A stretch of DNA of 64,000 bases from Cranoglanis bouderius (GCA_023630585.1 CM042552.1:18328069-18392068), one strand, 5' to 3'; counted from the first letter of the stretch, positions 20,869-32,970 are shown. Notes: a model not told the origin generated them from the letters alone. Numbers and translations: made by a program.

Positions 20869-21377
20869 GGATTGACCGAGTGAAGGGTAACCGATGAAGA
20901 GCAATATCCAATCGCGTCATAGTTACGCTGCAATACAAAGTATGAAAAATAATAAACAAGTTGATGATTGATCGCAAAAGATCCATTGAGACGGGACTGA
21001 AAAGAGTAGCATCGCTTTCCAGATGTTGTAGGAACTAAAGTCCACCCACTGGGACTGAAAATGGCGAGTGCAGAATCCTGGCCGTGGTTCACCATCATGG
21101 ATCATGCCTTAGGACAGAAACACTCCGTTGTGCCTCTTGTCCTAATTTCATCAATATGTCATGGTGAACGGTTCATCTGCTGCAGTGGCCTCTTCTGGAA
21201 CACACCAGAGAGGGCAGGCAGGCAGAAAAAGAAACAGAATGGACCTGGGTAAGTTGTTTGAGGAGGCAATGAGGAAACTTATGAAGTTTGCAAAATCATA
21301 TTACGTTCTAATAATAGAAATGATGGTCACAAAAAAGATCTGGGAAAGGGATGGATGGCTGGTAAGATAGTACAGAA

Positions 21378-22140
21378 TTATGAATGAGCTGCTTCAGTGA
21401 ACACCTCAGCACAGAACTCTTCTCTCGGAGCATTGCCTTTGGCTGTGTCTTGGATCCCTTCTTCATATTCTGAGCTGTCCTGAACCTCATGTTCGTCAGG
21501 TGGAAGTTCATCCCCGGCACCCAGGCATATGGTGTGGAGGATGGTACATGAAGCGCCAACTGTTGGCACAAAGGCTGTTGGCAGAAATTCACCACCACTG
21601 GGTCTTTTATTATGCCAAAAGTCTTCTCAGTGATGACACCGGCTGCTTGTATGATTTAATAAGACCTAGGGGCCTCTCAAGACAGGGATATCCCTCATCC
21701 CCCAGAAGAAAAGAGCCGACAGGTGTGGGTATAGTCCTGAGCCGAGAAAAAATATCCAGAACCCTGACCTGGTGGTCACACATTGCTTGGAGCTCTTTAG
21801 ATGCAAATAGCTTCCTGTTTCTGCAGTACACACTCTTCTCATGGGGCTTTAAGACAGATTTGAGATCCTAACCCTAAACCACCCCCCTCCCTCCCTCCCC
21901 CCGGGTTTTGCAGCTGGGTTATGAGCAAGTCTGATAAAAAGCCACGTTCAACTGCCTGTTGCTCCTCCTCCGTTGGTGCTGCTCAGGACAGATATCAACT
22001 CATCAGTGACTCCGAGAATTTTCCAGACCGTGGTCTTTGGGATGCCAAATGGAAACCACCTGATATGAGGATCCATTGTCCAGCCAGAATATAAATACCA
22101 GGGCATCGATGGTGTGTCCCCAACCATAATGATGCTCTTG
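21378..22140 (-). pseudogene. PIF/Harbinger (HARBI1-like) transposase pseudogene
   Basis: On the minus strand the pieces read in order. About 22040-22135 gives HTIDALVFIFWL then SSYQVV. About 21740-21836 gives VYCRNRKLFASKELQAMCDH then LDIF. About 21640-21720 gives FLLGDEGYPCLERPL. About 21378-21600 gives a tail with SCTILHTICLGAGDELPPDE in a shifted frame. These match, from memory, the DDE nuclease core of HARBI1-like transposases, including the GDxGYP aspartate block. The block expected to hold the first catalytic Asp is replaced by a C-rich stretch (about 21870-21905), and frameshifts separate the pieces, so it is not functional. Confidence 0.75.
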
Positions 22141-22681
22141 ATTCAACACCCTCTTCAAAACAGCTAGTGTAGAGGTACAGTGCTAATAGATGGAGAGCAC
22201 CCAGAGATGAGGTAGAGTGCTAACAGATGCTAGCTGTCTTTCACTTGTCAGAATGCAGAAATTGCTAACCCCTACACATTGACACTGTAATTTAGCGTTT
22301 AGCATGTTGATGGTGTGGGAGTCATTTGGCTGTGTGATTTCTTCTGTAAATGAGCGAGCGCCGGTGATGCAGCGGGTTAATTTAGTCTGCGTTCTCTCTG
22401 ACGAGCTAACAGCTGTTTGTCTGTGATCTCCACCTCCACCGTGCACTAACGCTAGCTCATTAAACTTGCACATGGTGTGAGACACACACACACACACTCA
22501 CACGCACATACACAGTGTCCTCTTTGTCTGTTTTATTTCTTTATTTAAGAACAGCAGAAGGTGGGTCTCTCTCTCACAATGCCCTTTGTGTGACGGCCGA
22601 GATGAACGAGCCGCTCGCTCATAGTTCAGAGCTCACACACACTTAGAACGAACAAGAAAAAAATTGAACTGAACAAAACAC

Positions 22682-24203
22682 GTGCCAGAATTATTGGCAA
22701 GAGAATGGGAAATAGTATTTCCTCATGAAACATATTTGGTCGCAAAATTATTGGCACACAATGAATACATAAATCGATGCACACTAAATGAATTTAAAAA
22801 GTCGTCAACACGTTATTTTCTAAAACGTGTGTGAATACTGTACATACATGTTAACTAATGTACGTGAACAATCCACCAGATTATCACTTGATGTGTACGG
22901 TTGGTCATTTCAGTTACATCGCAAACTAGTAAGTGGCTGAAAATAGATACTGTTGGCGAGTGTACGTCCGATGAAATCGGAGTGCATTGTGGGTATAAAC
23001 GAGTGAATGAATGTCGGGAATGAAGTTGTCCACTCAGAATTCGGACACCATTACAAAATGGCCGACACCCGATTATAGTGCACTATATAGTGGATAAGGA
23101 GCGGTTTCGGACACCGCATATGTCCGTAACAATACGCTGTTTGGAACAGTTGCGATAAAATAAGCTCTTCTTGAGAGAAACCCTCTAAACGCCGCACTGT
23201 CTGAACTTCTGGTCTTTGGTATGTTTGTTTGGAAAATTGGAACATTTATGTTTGGAGGAAAAAAAAAATAGCAGTGATGTTTTGTGGCTGTTTTGTGGCC
23301 CTTGTGAAGATTTGATGGCATAATTATTTCCAGTACCAGGGTATATCAGCCTAAAACCTGTTTACCTCTGCCAGGAGGTTAAGATTTAAGTGTAGATCAA
23401 GACCCCGAAGACATTTAATTCTCTCAGAGGCGTGCCAAAATAGTACTAGTTGGGGGGTGCCAATTTTGAGAACAGTACACTACATTACACATAGACTAAT
23501 AATAATTCGTTACATTTATATAGCGCTTTTGTAGACACTCAAAGCACTTTACATAGTACGGGGGGGAATCTCCTCAACCACCACCAGTGTGTAGCATCCA
23601 CCTGGATGATGAGACGGCAGCCATAGTGCGCCAGAACACCCACCACACACCAGCTATTGGTGGAGAGGAGAGTGATGTAGCCAATTCAGGGATGGAGATT
23701 ATTAGGGGGCCATGATAGATAAGGGCCAATGGGGAAATTTCGCCAGGATGCTGGGGTTATACCCCTACTCTTTATGAGAAATGTCCTGGGATTTTTAGTG
23801 ACCACAGAGAGTCAGGACCTCGGTTTTAAAGTCTCATCTGAAAGACAGTGCTCTTTTTACAGTATAGCGTCCCCGTCACTATACTGGGGCATTAGGACCC
23901 ACACAGACCACAGGGAGAGCATCACCTGCTGGCCTCCCTAATACCACTTCCAGCAGCAGCTTTAGTTTTCCCCAAGAGGTCTCCCATCCAGGTACTGGCC
24001 AGGCTCGACCCTGCTTAGCTTCAGTGGGAAACCAGGTGAGAACTGCAGGTGATATGGCTCAGGCACTACATAGAAAATTTCTTAAAAAAAATAAAATAAA
24101 TAAAAGACTATACAGAATCACCATGTGTATCAAACACAAAGTACTAATTACTAGTACTAAAAGTACTAATTCTTATGAATGGTGCCAATAATTCTGGAGC
24201 TGA
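22682..24203. mobile_element. possible composite DNA transposon bounded by inverted GCCAGAATTATTGGCA words
   Basis: GTGCCAGAATTATTGGCA at 22682 and GTGCCAATAATTCTGGAGC at about 24183-24201 are inverted relatives. They resemble the ends of a fish DNA transposon with GTGCCAATAATTCTG termini (from memory). No transposase is visible between them, and a 5S-derived repeat occupies part of the interior. The two ends could also be independent. Confidence 0.3.
23490..24065 (-). mobile_element. 5S-rRNA-derived SINE-like repeat
   Basis: Read on the minus strand, about 24060-23975 shows the 5S rRNA internal promoter words AGCTAAGCAGGGTCGAGCC (box A region) and TACCTGGATGGGAGACC (box C). The rest (ACAGTATAGCGTCCCCGTCA, TTTATATAGCGCTTTT) matches a repeat that I remember as very common in ray-finned fish. 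The 5S head marks its 5' end, so it runs leftwards. RNA polymerase III promoter derivation is established for 5S-headed SINEs; naming this copy SINE3-like is inference. Confidence 0.7.
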
Positions 24204-24519
24204 CTTTAGATATATAGATGTACATTTAGATACACAAAAATGTACAGCGACACAAAAGGAGAGACAGACAGGTAGATAGATGGATTATTGATGCTGTATG
24301 GAGAACTGCAGTCCATAGTTCAAAAAGTGCAGGTACAGTAAAAGAATTTTTTTTTTTTTTAATATAAAAGGTGTGTGTTCAGTATCTTGCTCCTCCCTGT
24401 GCACCACATTCTAAAGCGTTCTGCTCGTCTGTTCCGTCCCCGAGAGGATGTTTAATTAGAGCCGTCCTGGTCCGAGTCCAGCGTGAGGAACTGCCGCTCA
24501 GCTTCATTAGCTCTGGGCC

Positions 24520-24836
24520 GAGCTAGCCAGTGGAAAATTACAGCCGGTTTTAATGTATGCACTCTGAATGCTAATCGTCTCACTTCACCTAGGTGTAGTG
24601 CATATGAAGAAAACCTCAAGGAACACACACCGAAAATAATGAAAACAACAGATGTTAATATAGAAAAAACATTAGTTTAAAAAAGATAAAGAGAGCCATC
24701 TGGAAAGGCTGTGTCTCAAACTGCATGCCACTACCCTAAATAGTGTTTTGACACACTAACCCAAGCTCGCCAGCGGAAAATTACATCTGGTTTTAACGGA
24801 CGTGTTCTGAATGCTAATCGTCTCACTTCACCTGGG
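24520..24836 (+). repeat. local duplication of a 75-bp segment
   Basis: GGAAAATTACAGCCGGTTTT, then CTGAATGCTAATCGTCTCAC and TTCACCT occur at about 24520-24595. They recur with a few changes at about 24763-24836, an offset of about 243 bp. The spacer includes a GGCTGTGTCTCAAACTGCA arm of the MITE family seen at 19868. Confidence 0.7.
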
Positions 24837-25074
24837 CTAAGCAAGTTCATAAAGCGCAGTGGGGCAAGAAAAAGAGTTATAAGTCCCCCTCATCAGCAAA
24901 TTACACCTTCTGGTCCCTGCAGATGTTCCCTAAAAAGTAAGTGAGGTGGAAGTATACTTTATTTTAGTGCCACTACTTTCAGCTTTCAGTGCAAGTTTGC
25001 AGTGCCATTTTATCCAAGGATGGGTTAAGGGTGGTGTCCCATTTTTATTTTATTTTTTTTAAAGTCACGTCAAG

Positions 25075-25470
25075 TGGCTTTTATCGTCATTCCTCTATAG
25101 ACCTTGTACACATTAAAACGAGATGTCGTTTTCCCCAGGACTTAACAACACAGTTGTCTACATAAAGTGCAGATACACAAGAGTGTGAGTTGAGTGCAGG
25201 ACAATAATTACACAGGACTACAGAACAGTGGTGTGTGGGAAAACAATACATCATACTGTGTCTATATAAAGCAATAAAAGTAGCAGCAATACTGATGAAG
25301 TGTCTAACGCAGCATAGTAAAGTGCAGGTGTGCAGTGATGTTACTAGAGTCATACAGGGTTATGGGTTTGATTAGCCCAGGTGAGCGCTGGGAGGCAGCA
25401 GTGTGTTGAGTATTCTGACTGCCTCAGGAAAGAAGCTGTTGCAGAGTCTGGTGGTGGGGGCGTGGTCCAA
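25075..25470. repeat. dispersed teleost repeat (TTTATCGTCATTCC ... AGAAGCTGTTGCAGAGTCTG)
   Basis: The starting words TTTTATCGTCATTCCTCTAT and the ending words AGGAAAGAAGCTGTTGCAGA match a repeat I remember as frequent in fish genomes. It is probably a retroposon 3' region. No coding frame is visible. Confidence 0.45.
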
Positions 25471-25484
25471 CAAGCTGTCTCTTA

Positions 25485-25660
25485 TAAGGGTTGCGCACCT
25501 TTGAGGTTTGCATCCCTTTTAAGGGCTGTATCCTCTATAAGGGCTGTGTCCTATATAAGGGTTGTCTTCCCTATGAGTGTTGCATGCCCTATAAACGTTG
25601 TCTCCCCTCTAAGTTTTGTATTCCCTGTAAGGGCTGTGTTCCCAGTAAGTGTTGAGTTTT
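25485..25660 (+). repeat. degenerate TATAAGGGCTGTGTCCC array
   Basis: About seven units of 24-28 bp follow the form CTATAAGGGCTGTGTCC / CTATAAACGTTGTCTCCC. An open frame (VSSIRAVSYIRVVFPMSV) runs through because the period is mostly a multiple of three; it shows no other sign of coding. Confidence 0.7.
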
Positions 25661-26770
25661 TGCTCAAGATTATCTGACATACCAAGGTAAAAGTGGTGAC
25701 CTAGCAAATCAGCAGAGAAGGACAAGATCCAGTAAAGTTTGGGCACAAACTTCCTGGTACTTCCCAGTTGTACATGGCTGTCTAGAATCTTTAAAATCTT
25801 AGCGACTAAAGTATTTTCACTGTCAACAACAGGCTAAGTCTGTTTTCTGAGACTACTTAGTGTTAACATTAATGTTAACATGCCCTAGCAAACTAGGTTT
25901 TTGTCCCAGCAACAATCCCTGTTTCTCTTTAGAAATTTCTCGGCCACTCTTGCGAGATTAGTTAAGGAAAGAATGAGACCCGACTTTGTAAGAGTCCATG
26001 TTTTTGTGGGCGCATTGGGCATTTCATTTGTTTGACCTTTGACCTGTGCAAGGTGAGCTTGCTGGAGAAATATATAGTTTTTACGTTTTTGTTTTTTTTT
26101 TCCTCTACAGATGGTGGTGTGTCTCTGTAGCTTTGCTGAGTCTCTCAGGTTGGAGGAGTTGCTTTACCATCTTGTTATTCTCTAAAGGTCACACGGCAGG
26201 CTTTCGGGGAAGATCATGTAGTGATCTGATAAAACATGGAGAGGGCGGAGAAATGTTTGGACTCACTCGGCGGTGCGTGTGTTTTTGATCTGCTTGCGAT
26301 CTGAAACTCAGATATTGAAGCGCAGCTACAGGAAGCCTACAGGAGCCTTCTGGGGTCGAACCTCTTGGAACAATAAACCCTGTGAACCTGAGCTTTAAAA
26401 CCCAGGCTTGAAGGTGTAGAGGTGGAGTGAGCGTAACTGAGCTAACACGATGATAATCCTCATATTCATAACACAACAACAAAGAAGGACTGATCCAGAG
26501 ACAGAAAAGCCTGCCATCTGGATGAAAAGCAACTTTTAAATGAAGCTCTGAGTTGAAATAAAGTCCATTTTCAAGATGAGCGTTGCACTGCAATTCCTCA
26601 CAGCTGCTACTTATTTCCTCCTCTTTTCTGTGCTAAGGTGAGTGTGAAGTGTTTATCGAACAGAGGCTTCATTCACGCCTGGTTCTGTAAAGGATTTTGG
26701 CGAGAGAGGCACTGCAGACGTCTGGCTTTTTATAAACTTTATACCTTTTAAACAGTTTCAGATTGACTGA

Positions 26771-26860
26771 CAATGTTGGACAATTTGAATTCCAACTGAC
26801 AGCTGATGTCATGATGGGCGATACAGCAGCCGACCAATCAGCAGCTTCGATTCAACTCGC
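26771..26860. repeat. dispersed repeat copy B (CCAATCAGCA element)
   Basis: ATGTTGGACAATTTGAATTC, GATGTCATGATGGGC and CAGCAGCCGACCAATCAGCA match copy A at 484-590 in the same order and orientation, 26 kb away. Confidence 0.6.
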
Positions 26861-27731
26861 GAGCGTTAATCTTGCTTTATCTGTTCATTAATTTCTCTCC
26901 TTCCACCATCCTTGTTCATTCTTTCCTTGTCTTGTCTTCATCTTTCTTTCTTTCTTTCTTTCTTTCACACATTTCCCTACAGTTCTCTTTCTTTGTGGGG
27001 CATTTCATTCTTCTTTCTTTCTCTTTTGTCCTTTCAGAAATTGCAACTAAAAGCTGTAAAATAAAATACGTTACATTCTCCCACACCCCCGAATGGGTCG
27101 TGTCTCTCAAATTAAAAATAAATTATGCAGTTGAAATTTTAAAATAATTCTACTGATGTCTGGTGCCTCTGAATGTTTCTGCTTTGCCCTGGGTTCAGCT
27201 CTGAATGTCTTCATATCCTGTAATTGTGCCTGGTTTGAACCCCAGCTACACCTCTGACTCACTTCTGTTACGAGGTATAAGCCGTTATTGGTCAGCGTTG
27301 AGTCATTTGCATAAATTTGAATAAACGTGGAGGTGGCAGGGATCTGTTGCATAACGGAGTAGTGTGTGGTGAAAAACACGGTCAGTGTGTCCATGATGAC
27401 GAATAGGGTGAGTCGTTATCTTCTACTCAGGAGGGCTCATTTCATCACGTTTCCATGGTAACGGCAGGTCGCTGGCTTTGTCATGCTGGTGTTTGTGGCC
27501 TATATAGTGAATAGGGTGTATGGTTTGGGACACGTCAACAGTGATGGGCCAGTGAGCAGTAAAATTGAGTTGGATTGGATATTAGTGTGGGCGAGACATC
27601 TGACCAGGACACCAGGCATCAGCTGACATGCCAGCTCACTCATGAGGAAATGTTTATCATCCTGTGCTAATGATGGGTTTCCCCTTTTAGTACAGCTTCA
27701 TGTGCAGTATCCCAAACCACACACCCTATTC

Positions 27732-28090
27732 CAGGGGTGTCTAACGTCCGGCCCCTGGGTCACGGTTTGTTTCTTAAAATGTATGATTGGTGGCCCTAAG
27801 GCCAACACGTTGCAGTTTTTCCTTTTACCTGATGGTAACAACAGACTGTGTTAACACCATGGCCTTAAATTGTGTGAGCAAAAATAGTTAAGGTATTTAC
27901 TATCATTAGACATTATGAAACCAATCATGGGCAACGCAAAAAAATATGATGAGAGGGCAGAGAAACTGAAGCGGCTGGAAGCTATCCTGGCAGAAGCAAC
28001 TTTTTATCAGAGCAAACGGGGAACAGAACATTGCAAGAGCTAATAAGTGCTGAAGCTTCCAACCACTGAGCATTGAAAACCTTTCGTGAA
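27732..28090 (+). mobile_element. possible hAT-type element, left end
   Basis: CAGGGGTGTCTAACGTCCGG is the typical outer repeat of Charlie-like hAT transposons (from memory). Inside, a short frame begins at an ATG at about 27930 and reads ATGGGCAACGCAAAAAAATA, then GAGAAACTGAAGCGGCTGGA, and is soon stopped. No matching right end was found. Confidence 0.4.
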
Positions 28091-28119
28091 TTCTCGAAGG
28101 AGTCTTTAACTAAAGTAGT

Positions 28120-29004
28120 GTTTGTTTTTATTTACATTTATATAGAATGCAATGATTTGCAAAGCTCATAAACCCATGTTATTTACAATAGAACATAGAA
28201 AACATCAAATGTTTAAACTGAGGAAATGTACCATTTTAAGAAAAAAAATAAGGTAGTTTTGAATTTGATGGCAGCAACACGTCTCAAAAGTTGGGACGGG
28301 GGCAGCAAAAGGCTGGAAAAGTAAGTGTTACTAAAAAGAAACAGCTGGAGGTTAATTGGCAACAGGTCAGTAACACGATTGGGTATAAAAAGAGTATCTT
28401 GGAGAGGCAAAGTCTTTCAGAAGTAAAGATGGGCAGAGGTTCACCAATCTGCAAAAAACTGCGTCTACAATTTGTGGAACAATTTGAGAATAATGTTCCT
28501 CATCATAAAATTGCGAAGACTTTGAGAATCTGAGAAATCTCTGCGCGCAAGGGACAAGGGCGAAAATCAATATTGCATGCCCATGATCATGCCCTCAGGC
28601 GGCACTGCATTAAAAACAGGCATGATTCTGTAATGGAAATCACTGCATGGGCTTAGAAACACCTCCAGAACTCATTGTCTGTGAACACAGTTCGCCGTGC
28701 CACCCGGAAATGCTGGTTAAAGCTCTATCATGCAAAGAAGAAGCCATATGTGAACATGATCCAGAAACGCTGCCGTCTTCTCTGGGCCAAAGCTCATTTA
28801 AAACGGACTGAGGCAAAGTGGAAAACTGTTCTGTGGTCAGACGAATCGAAATTTGCAATTCTTTTTGGAAACCATGGACGCAGCATCCTCTAAACTAAAG
28901 AGGACTAAAGAGGAGAGGGACCATCCGGCTTATCAGCGCTCAGTTCAAAAGCCTGTATCTCTGATGGTACAGGGGTGCTACGTCCCAACTTTTTTGGAAT
29001 TGAA

Positions 29005-29008
<4 letters not shown>
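28120..29008 (+). mobile_element. Tc1/mariner-like element, internally deleted (GTTGGGACG family)
   Basis: The left inner arm carries CAATGATTTGCAAAGCTCAT and ACACGTCTCAAAAGTTGGGAC. The right end, CGTCCCAACTTTTTTGGAAT, is the inverted match. This is a different family from the 12649 and 45668 copies. The outer left end is lost, and on the right a (TA)n run starts at the insertion boundary. Confidence 0.75.
28429..28978 (+). pseudogene. Tc1-like transposase pseudogene, C-terminal half deleted
   Basis: From the ATG at 28429 the frame reads MGRGSPICKKLRLQFVEQFE and then HHKIAKTLRI (HTH domain) before a stop. Shifted frames then give SLSVNTVRRATRKC, KLYHAKKKPYVNMIQKRCRL and KTVLWSDESKF. WSDES holds the first catalytic Asp of the DDE triad. 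A jump from SLMVQGC straight into the right terminal repeat removes the rest of the catalytic domain, so the copy is dead. Confidence 0.8.

Positions 29009-29041
<33 letters not shown>
29009..29041. repeat. (TA)n microsatellite
   Basis: This run starts immediately at the right end of the Tc1-like element, consistent with insertion at a TA target followed by expansion. Confidence 0.85.
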
Positions 29042-29042
<1 letters not shown>

Positions 29043-29944
29043 ACCCATATATATGCATATGCGCCTTCATCAGTCCACTGTGGACGTGTCCCAAACTACA
29101 CACCTTTTTTTCACTATATTGGCCGCATAAACACCATCTGTATGGATAAAATGGAAAACCAGTATGTATCCACACAGCTGGCTCTATTAAACTGCCTGTA
29201 TGTGTATATATATAAATATAAAAAACACTGCAAAGATGTGATGGAAGGATCCATTTCATTTTAGGGACAGGGGGTTACAGACAGACAGACCTTCAGGCCC
29301 TCTGAAGAGCTGTAATTTAAAATTCATTCCCAGCAGCTGGAGCTCGACTGCCTGCTGTTCTCTCACTGTAACACGTGTTCTCTCTTCACATCTGGAAATC
29401 TGCGCCTGCTACGCCTTATTTATGCTCTACTGCGGGCACCCCTGGTTACTGGAGCAGATGTCACACACCATTATTTTTTCGAAAAGAATCATCCCTCAAA
29501 AAAATAAATAAATAAATAAAAATATCCATACCACAATGTCCCTCTTACTCCAGGCACACCGGGCATGTTTGGTGTCTGAAGTATGCTCTGTTAGTTTGTG
29601 CGCTCATGCTTAGAGGCTAGCTTGCCCAACGTTAGCTAGCTCGCTAGCAAGCCTAGCTATTGATTTCAATCACACAAAATGTCAAAAAGTCTAAAAGTTA
29701 TCCAGCCTCAGTCTTTTAGCGAGCTCATGGTGAGTCATAACGTTAACTGTATTCTATAGTAATGTCAGCTGGCTACTTGAGTAGCCTCTGTCGGCTTAGA
29801 CAGCAATCGCTGCTACGTTCAAACTCGTCGTGTTTACTTTAATTGATAAGAATTTCCCACATGAACGGGCCTGTTAAATGGTGGTTAAGAGAAAAAAAAA
29901 AGTTTTAGTCAGATATTGATATTTCTCAATATGGCAGAAACTAT

Positions 29945-30095
29945 ACGAGTTTGTTAGCGACCGATGCTAAGTGTATGTCTTGGTCATACAGTGATTTTTC
30001 CCAGTAATTTACCAACACATCTGAGGTAAATGTTCTAGACATTCTAGATAATTCTGTCTCGTTTCCATGGTCACGCTGTCTGCATTAATGACTTG
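29945..30095 (+). repeat. CATCTGAGG family, copy 3
   Basis: GACCGATGCTAAGTG, ACACATCTGAGGTAAATGTT, ATAATTCTGTCTCGTTTCCA and GCTGTCTGCATTAATGACTT follow copy 1 (5035-5215) and copy 2 (6400-6535). Confidence 0.5.
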
Positions 30096-31385
30096 TTAGC
30101 TAGTTAAATGGTTAGCCTCATGTACAGTTCACAAGCTGTATTTAAACCGTAATAGCATGCTAGGAGATTACCCTGATAGGGAAAAAAGAAAAAGTTACAC
30201 ACTTCACTCTCGGTGCTGGCAGGAAACGAAACCGAGGCGGAAACCCATTCCAATTTCTTCCAGTCGGGTCTCGGGGGAGTTGTGTTAACCTCCACGCTTC
30301 TCCTGTGCACTGCTGCGCTATGGCCGCCATATATTAAAGGTATATTTCTTACTGCGTAGGGAATTGTGGGAAATTGCCTGATGGATCGACGGCGATATAG
30401 AGATTTGTGCAGCAGAGGAGCGCTGTCTGAGTGATTCATCCCTATCTGTGTGTCTGTGTGTGTGTTGGGCTTTTATTATTATTTATTATTTATGAGGGTC
30501 TGCTCAGTCTCTGACCACAGTTATGAAAGAATTGCACTTTTGGAGGACATAAATCGCTCTAAAACGCCGCTTGTGTCTCATTCCCCGCCCGCCTTCCTGT
30601 TCTGGAGGATTATTTACGACCCACCGTGACGCAGACCCTGTAACGTGTTAGCATACTGTAAAGGAAATGATCAACAAATATGTAATATTTATATCGACCT
30701 TAGTGTGGCGTTATGAAAAAAGTTTATTTTATTATTTTTTTAAAATGATTTAACGTAGGGCGTAGCGACAACCTCTAGTTTTATGGTAAATATAATGACG
30801 AGAAGCGGGAGAAAGAGAGAAAAACACCATAAAGAAGGTCAAGGATGTAGCTAAACATGCCACGCTATTTAGCGAACCGAGAATAGCTCTTCCTGTTTAT
30901 ACTAAATCTAGAAGCTAGCAGCCCTGACCCAACACACTTAATGACTAGCCATAACATAACATCACTAACTCAGTAGACACCCAAATCATTTTTCTCCAGA
31001 GGAAGGTTTCAATGGAAAGTGCAGTGCTATGCTAACAAATGTCTTCCTTAGAATAACCATCTGAAAAGAGCTAACCAAGAGCTACAAAATACTAGCGAGC
31101 ACCAACCTAAAATGTAAACATAACATTATTATAGATTATTATTATTAGTAGTAGTAGTAGTAGTAGTATACTATAATTAAACTAAAATTATAATTAAAAC
31201 TATAATTAAACCCTAGCTACCTAGCTAGTTTTGAACAAAAATATTTACTACAACTAAGTAAGCTAAGTGTTTAGCAGTCTATAGCTATGTACAGAAATGA
31301 TATCCAATAAAACCCACTGTTTAGCTGTAAATATACTAGTTAGCCAAGGGTGGAAGGGGATTGAAATGTAACACAGTGTTGTAGC

Positions 31386-31387
<2 letters not shown>

Positions 31388-31423
<36 letters not shown>
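31388..31423. repeat. (CA)18 microsatellite
   Basis: This is an uninterrupted run. A short (AGT)n run lies at 31147-31168. Confidence 0.9.
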
Positions 31424-31426
<3 letters not shown>

Positions 31427-31750
31427 TTGATCAATGTTTCATGAGCGGGAGGCTGTTATTGATCAGGACACACAGATAGCTGGTCAGTGGAGCCCGGCTT
31501 CTTCCTATCCCTACTGTAGTGCGCACTACGTAGCAATGTTCTGTCCCAGAACAATGTCCCCCATTGTACATACTACTTGGCTAATGGTGTTCGCTAGCTG
31601 GCTGTTTAACATGAGCGTTTAGCATACGTAGCTCTGTGGCTTGCTTCTGCAGTAACATTAACTGAAACAGGCTAAGTAGATCAGCCACATTCCACAGCAG
31701 CCTTAGCAAGCATGCTAACGCTAATGCTGGCATTCGTTATTTAATTTAAT

Positions 31751-31752
<2 letters not shown>

Positions 31753-31785
<33 letters not shown>
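31753..31785. repeat. poly-T run of 33
   Basis: This homopolymer is followed by ACAG and could be the reverse-strand poly-A tail of an unrecognised retroposon. No body was identified next to it. Confidence 0.85.
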
Positions 31786-31788
<3 letters not shown>

Positions 31789-31789
31789 G

Positions 31790-32070
31790 TTGGAGAGCTC
31801 TGACTCATTTCATTTCTGGCAGGCAGCGTGAGCTGGGAGTTTATTCTGGGTTTGTCCTCCAGCCTCTCTGAACTTTCTGCCCGTCTTTGTCCCTTGTGCT
31901 TTGTTTACCTGGTGGCGTTAATCCCGGATTTAGCCGTCTGCTGCCGAGCGTTTGCCGGCGCTAAAGCTCTTAGCTTTGTTCAAACAGAACGCGGGGAGTC
32001 AGAGCCAAGGTCTCTCGCGCCGATAATCCTCCATCCCGCGCGCCTCAGAGCGACCTCGTAATCACATTAC
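31790..32070. promoter_or_regulatory. candidate conserved non-coding element
   Basis: This repeat-free stretch with higher CpG content sits between a poly-T run and a (CA)-type tract. It includes CTTTGTTCAAACAG (TCF/SOX-like) and GCGTTAATCCCGGATTTA (PITX/OTX-like TAATCC). This is pattern recognition only. Confidence 0.2.
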
Positions 32071-32678
32071 ACCTCCTCCTGGAGGGAAACGCACCACACA
32101 CACCACCGACGTGGAAATGTCACGCGGCCTGATGCTAATTCTGTTGTGCGTCGGCGTCTCGCGCTTCTCTCCTCCCATCGTTCTTTTGGAAGGGCGTCCC
32201 ACGTCCCTTTCTGCCTCAGAGAACACGCTCGGTACATCATTAGCGTTGTTCACGCAAGACACGCCACTTTCTATTTTTTTTTTTTTGCTCACGCAGCTCT
32301 GATATTTTCTGTTACAGCGGGCAGAGTGAAGTTTGTCTGAATGTTCTGGAGAAGGAACCTGGGGGGGGAAACAAAAACAAAAAACAAACCCACAACACGC
32401 TAGAGTTAGCCAAAAACAGCGCACCATGCTAGGTACATGCTAGCTGTGAGGCTGTATAGCTAGCTAGCTAAGTATTTAGCCACAGTGAAGTGTTTTTTAC
32501 TACTTTATTCTCTGTTCTATATGCATAATGTCTTCAATATATATATATTTATGTAAAATGTCATTATATAACTGTGTGTGTGTCTCCCTGAGCTCTACAA
32601 TAAGAGACAGCACCATCTGGTACAGCTCTCATCTGCATTGGGTTTATTTTTACCTCAGAAGTGGTGGCTCCTGTCAAC

Positions 32679-32679
<1 letters not shown>

Positions 32680-32721
<42 letters not shown>
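32680..32721. repeat. (CA)21 microsatellite
   Basis: This is an uninterrupted run. Confidence 0.92.
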
Positions 32722-32724
<3 letters not shown>

Positions 32725-32814
32725 CACTCAGGTGACAGAGCCTTCTGTACATCACTGTTATTAAAGAAATAAATGTATTGAGATCGTTCAATTGTCCCGA
32801 TCGATAGTGAAGAA

Positions 32815-32970
32815 GGAACGAAAGGATTCAAAGACGGGAAGAAGGAAGAATAGAGGAGGAAAAAGGAAGAGGACGGCAGGAAAAGAAAAGAGAAAGAGGA
32901 TGGTGGGAAGGAAGGAAAACAGGAGAGAGGAAAGAGAAAGAAGGACAGGAAATAGGAAAGGAAATAGGAA
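32815..32970. repeat. purine-only GGAAGAAAGG tract
   Basis: GAAGGAAGAATAGAGGAGG and GGAAAGGAAATAGGAAATA words make the + strand almost free of pyrimidines. It may form triplex DNA. Open frames on both strands are compositional. Confidence 0.6.

Noticed and set aside
21868..21882. CCTAACCCTAAACC as an interstitial telomere repeat
   Set aside because: Only about two telomere-like units are present, which is too short to call; kept only as a remark on the Harbinger remnant.
26046..26593. Overlapping 80- and 134-codon frames on opposite strands
   Set aside because: Neither has a recognisable motif or splice context; probably chance frames.
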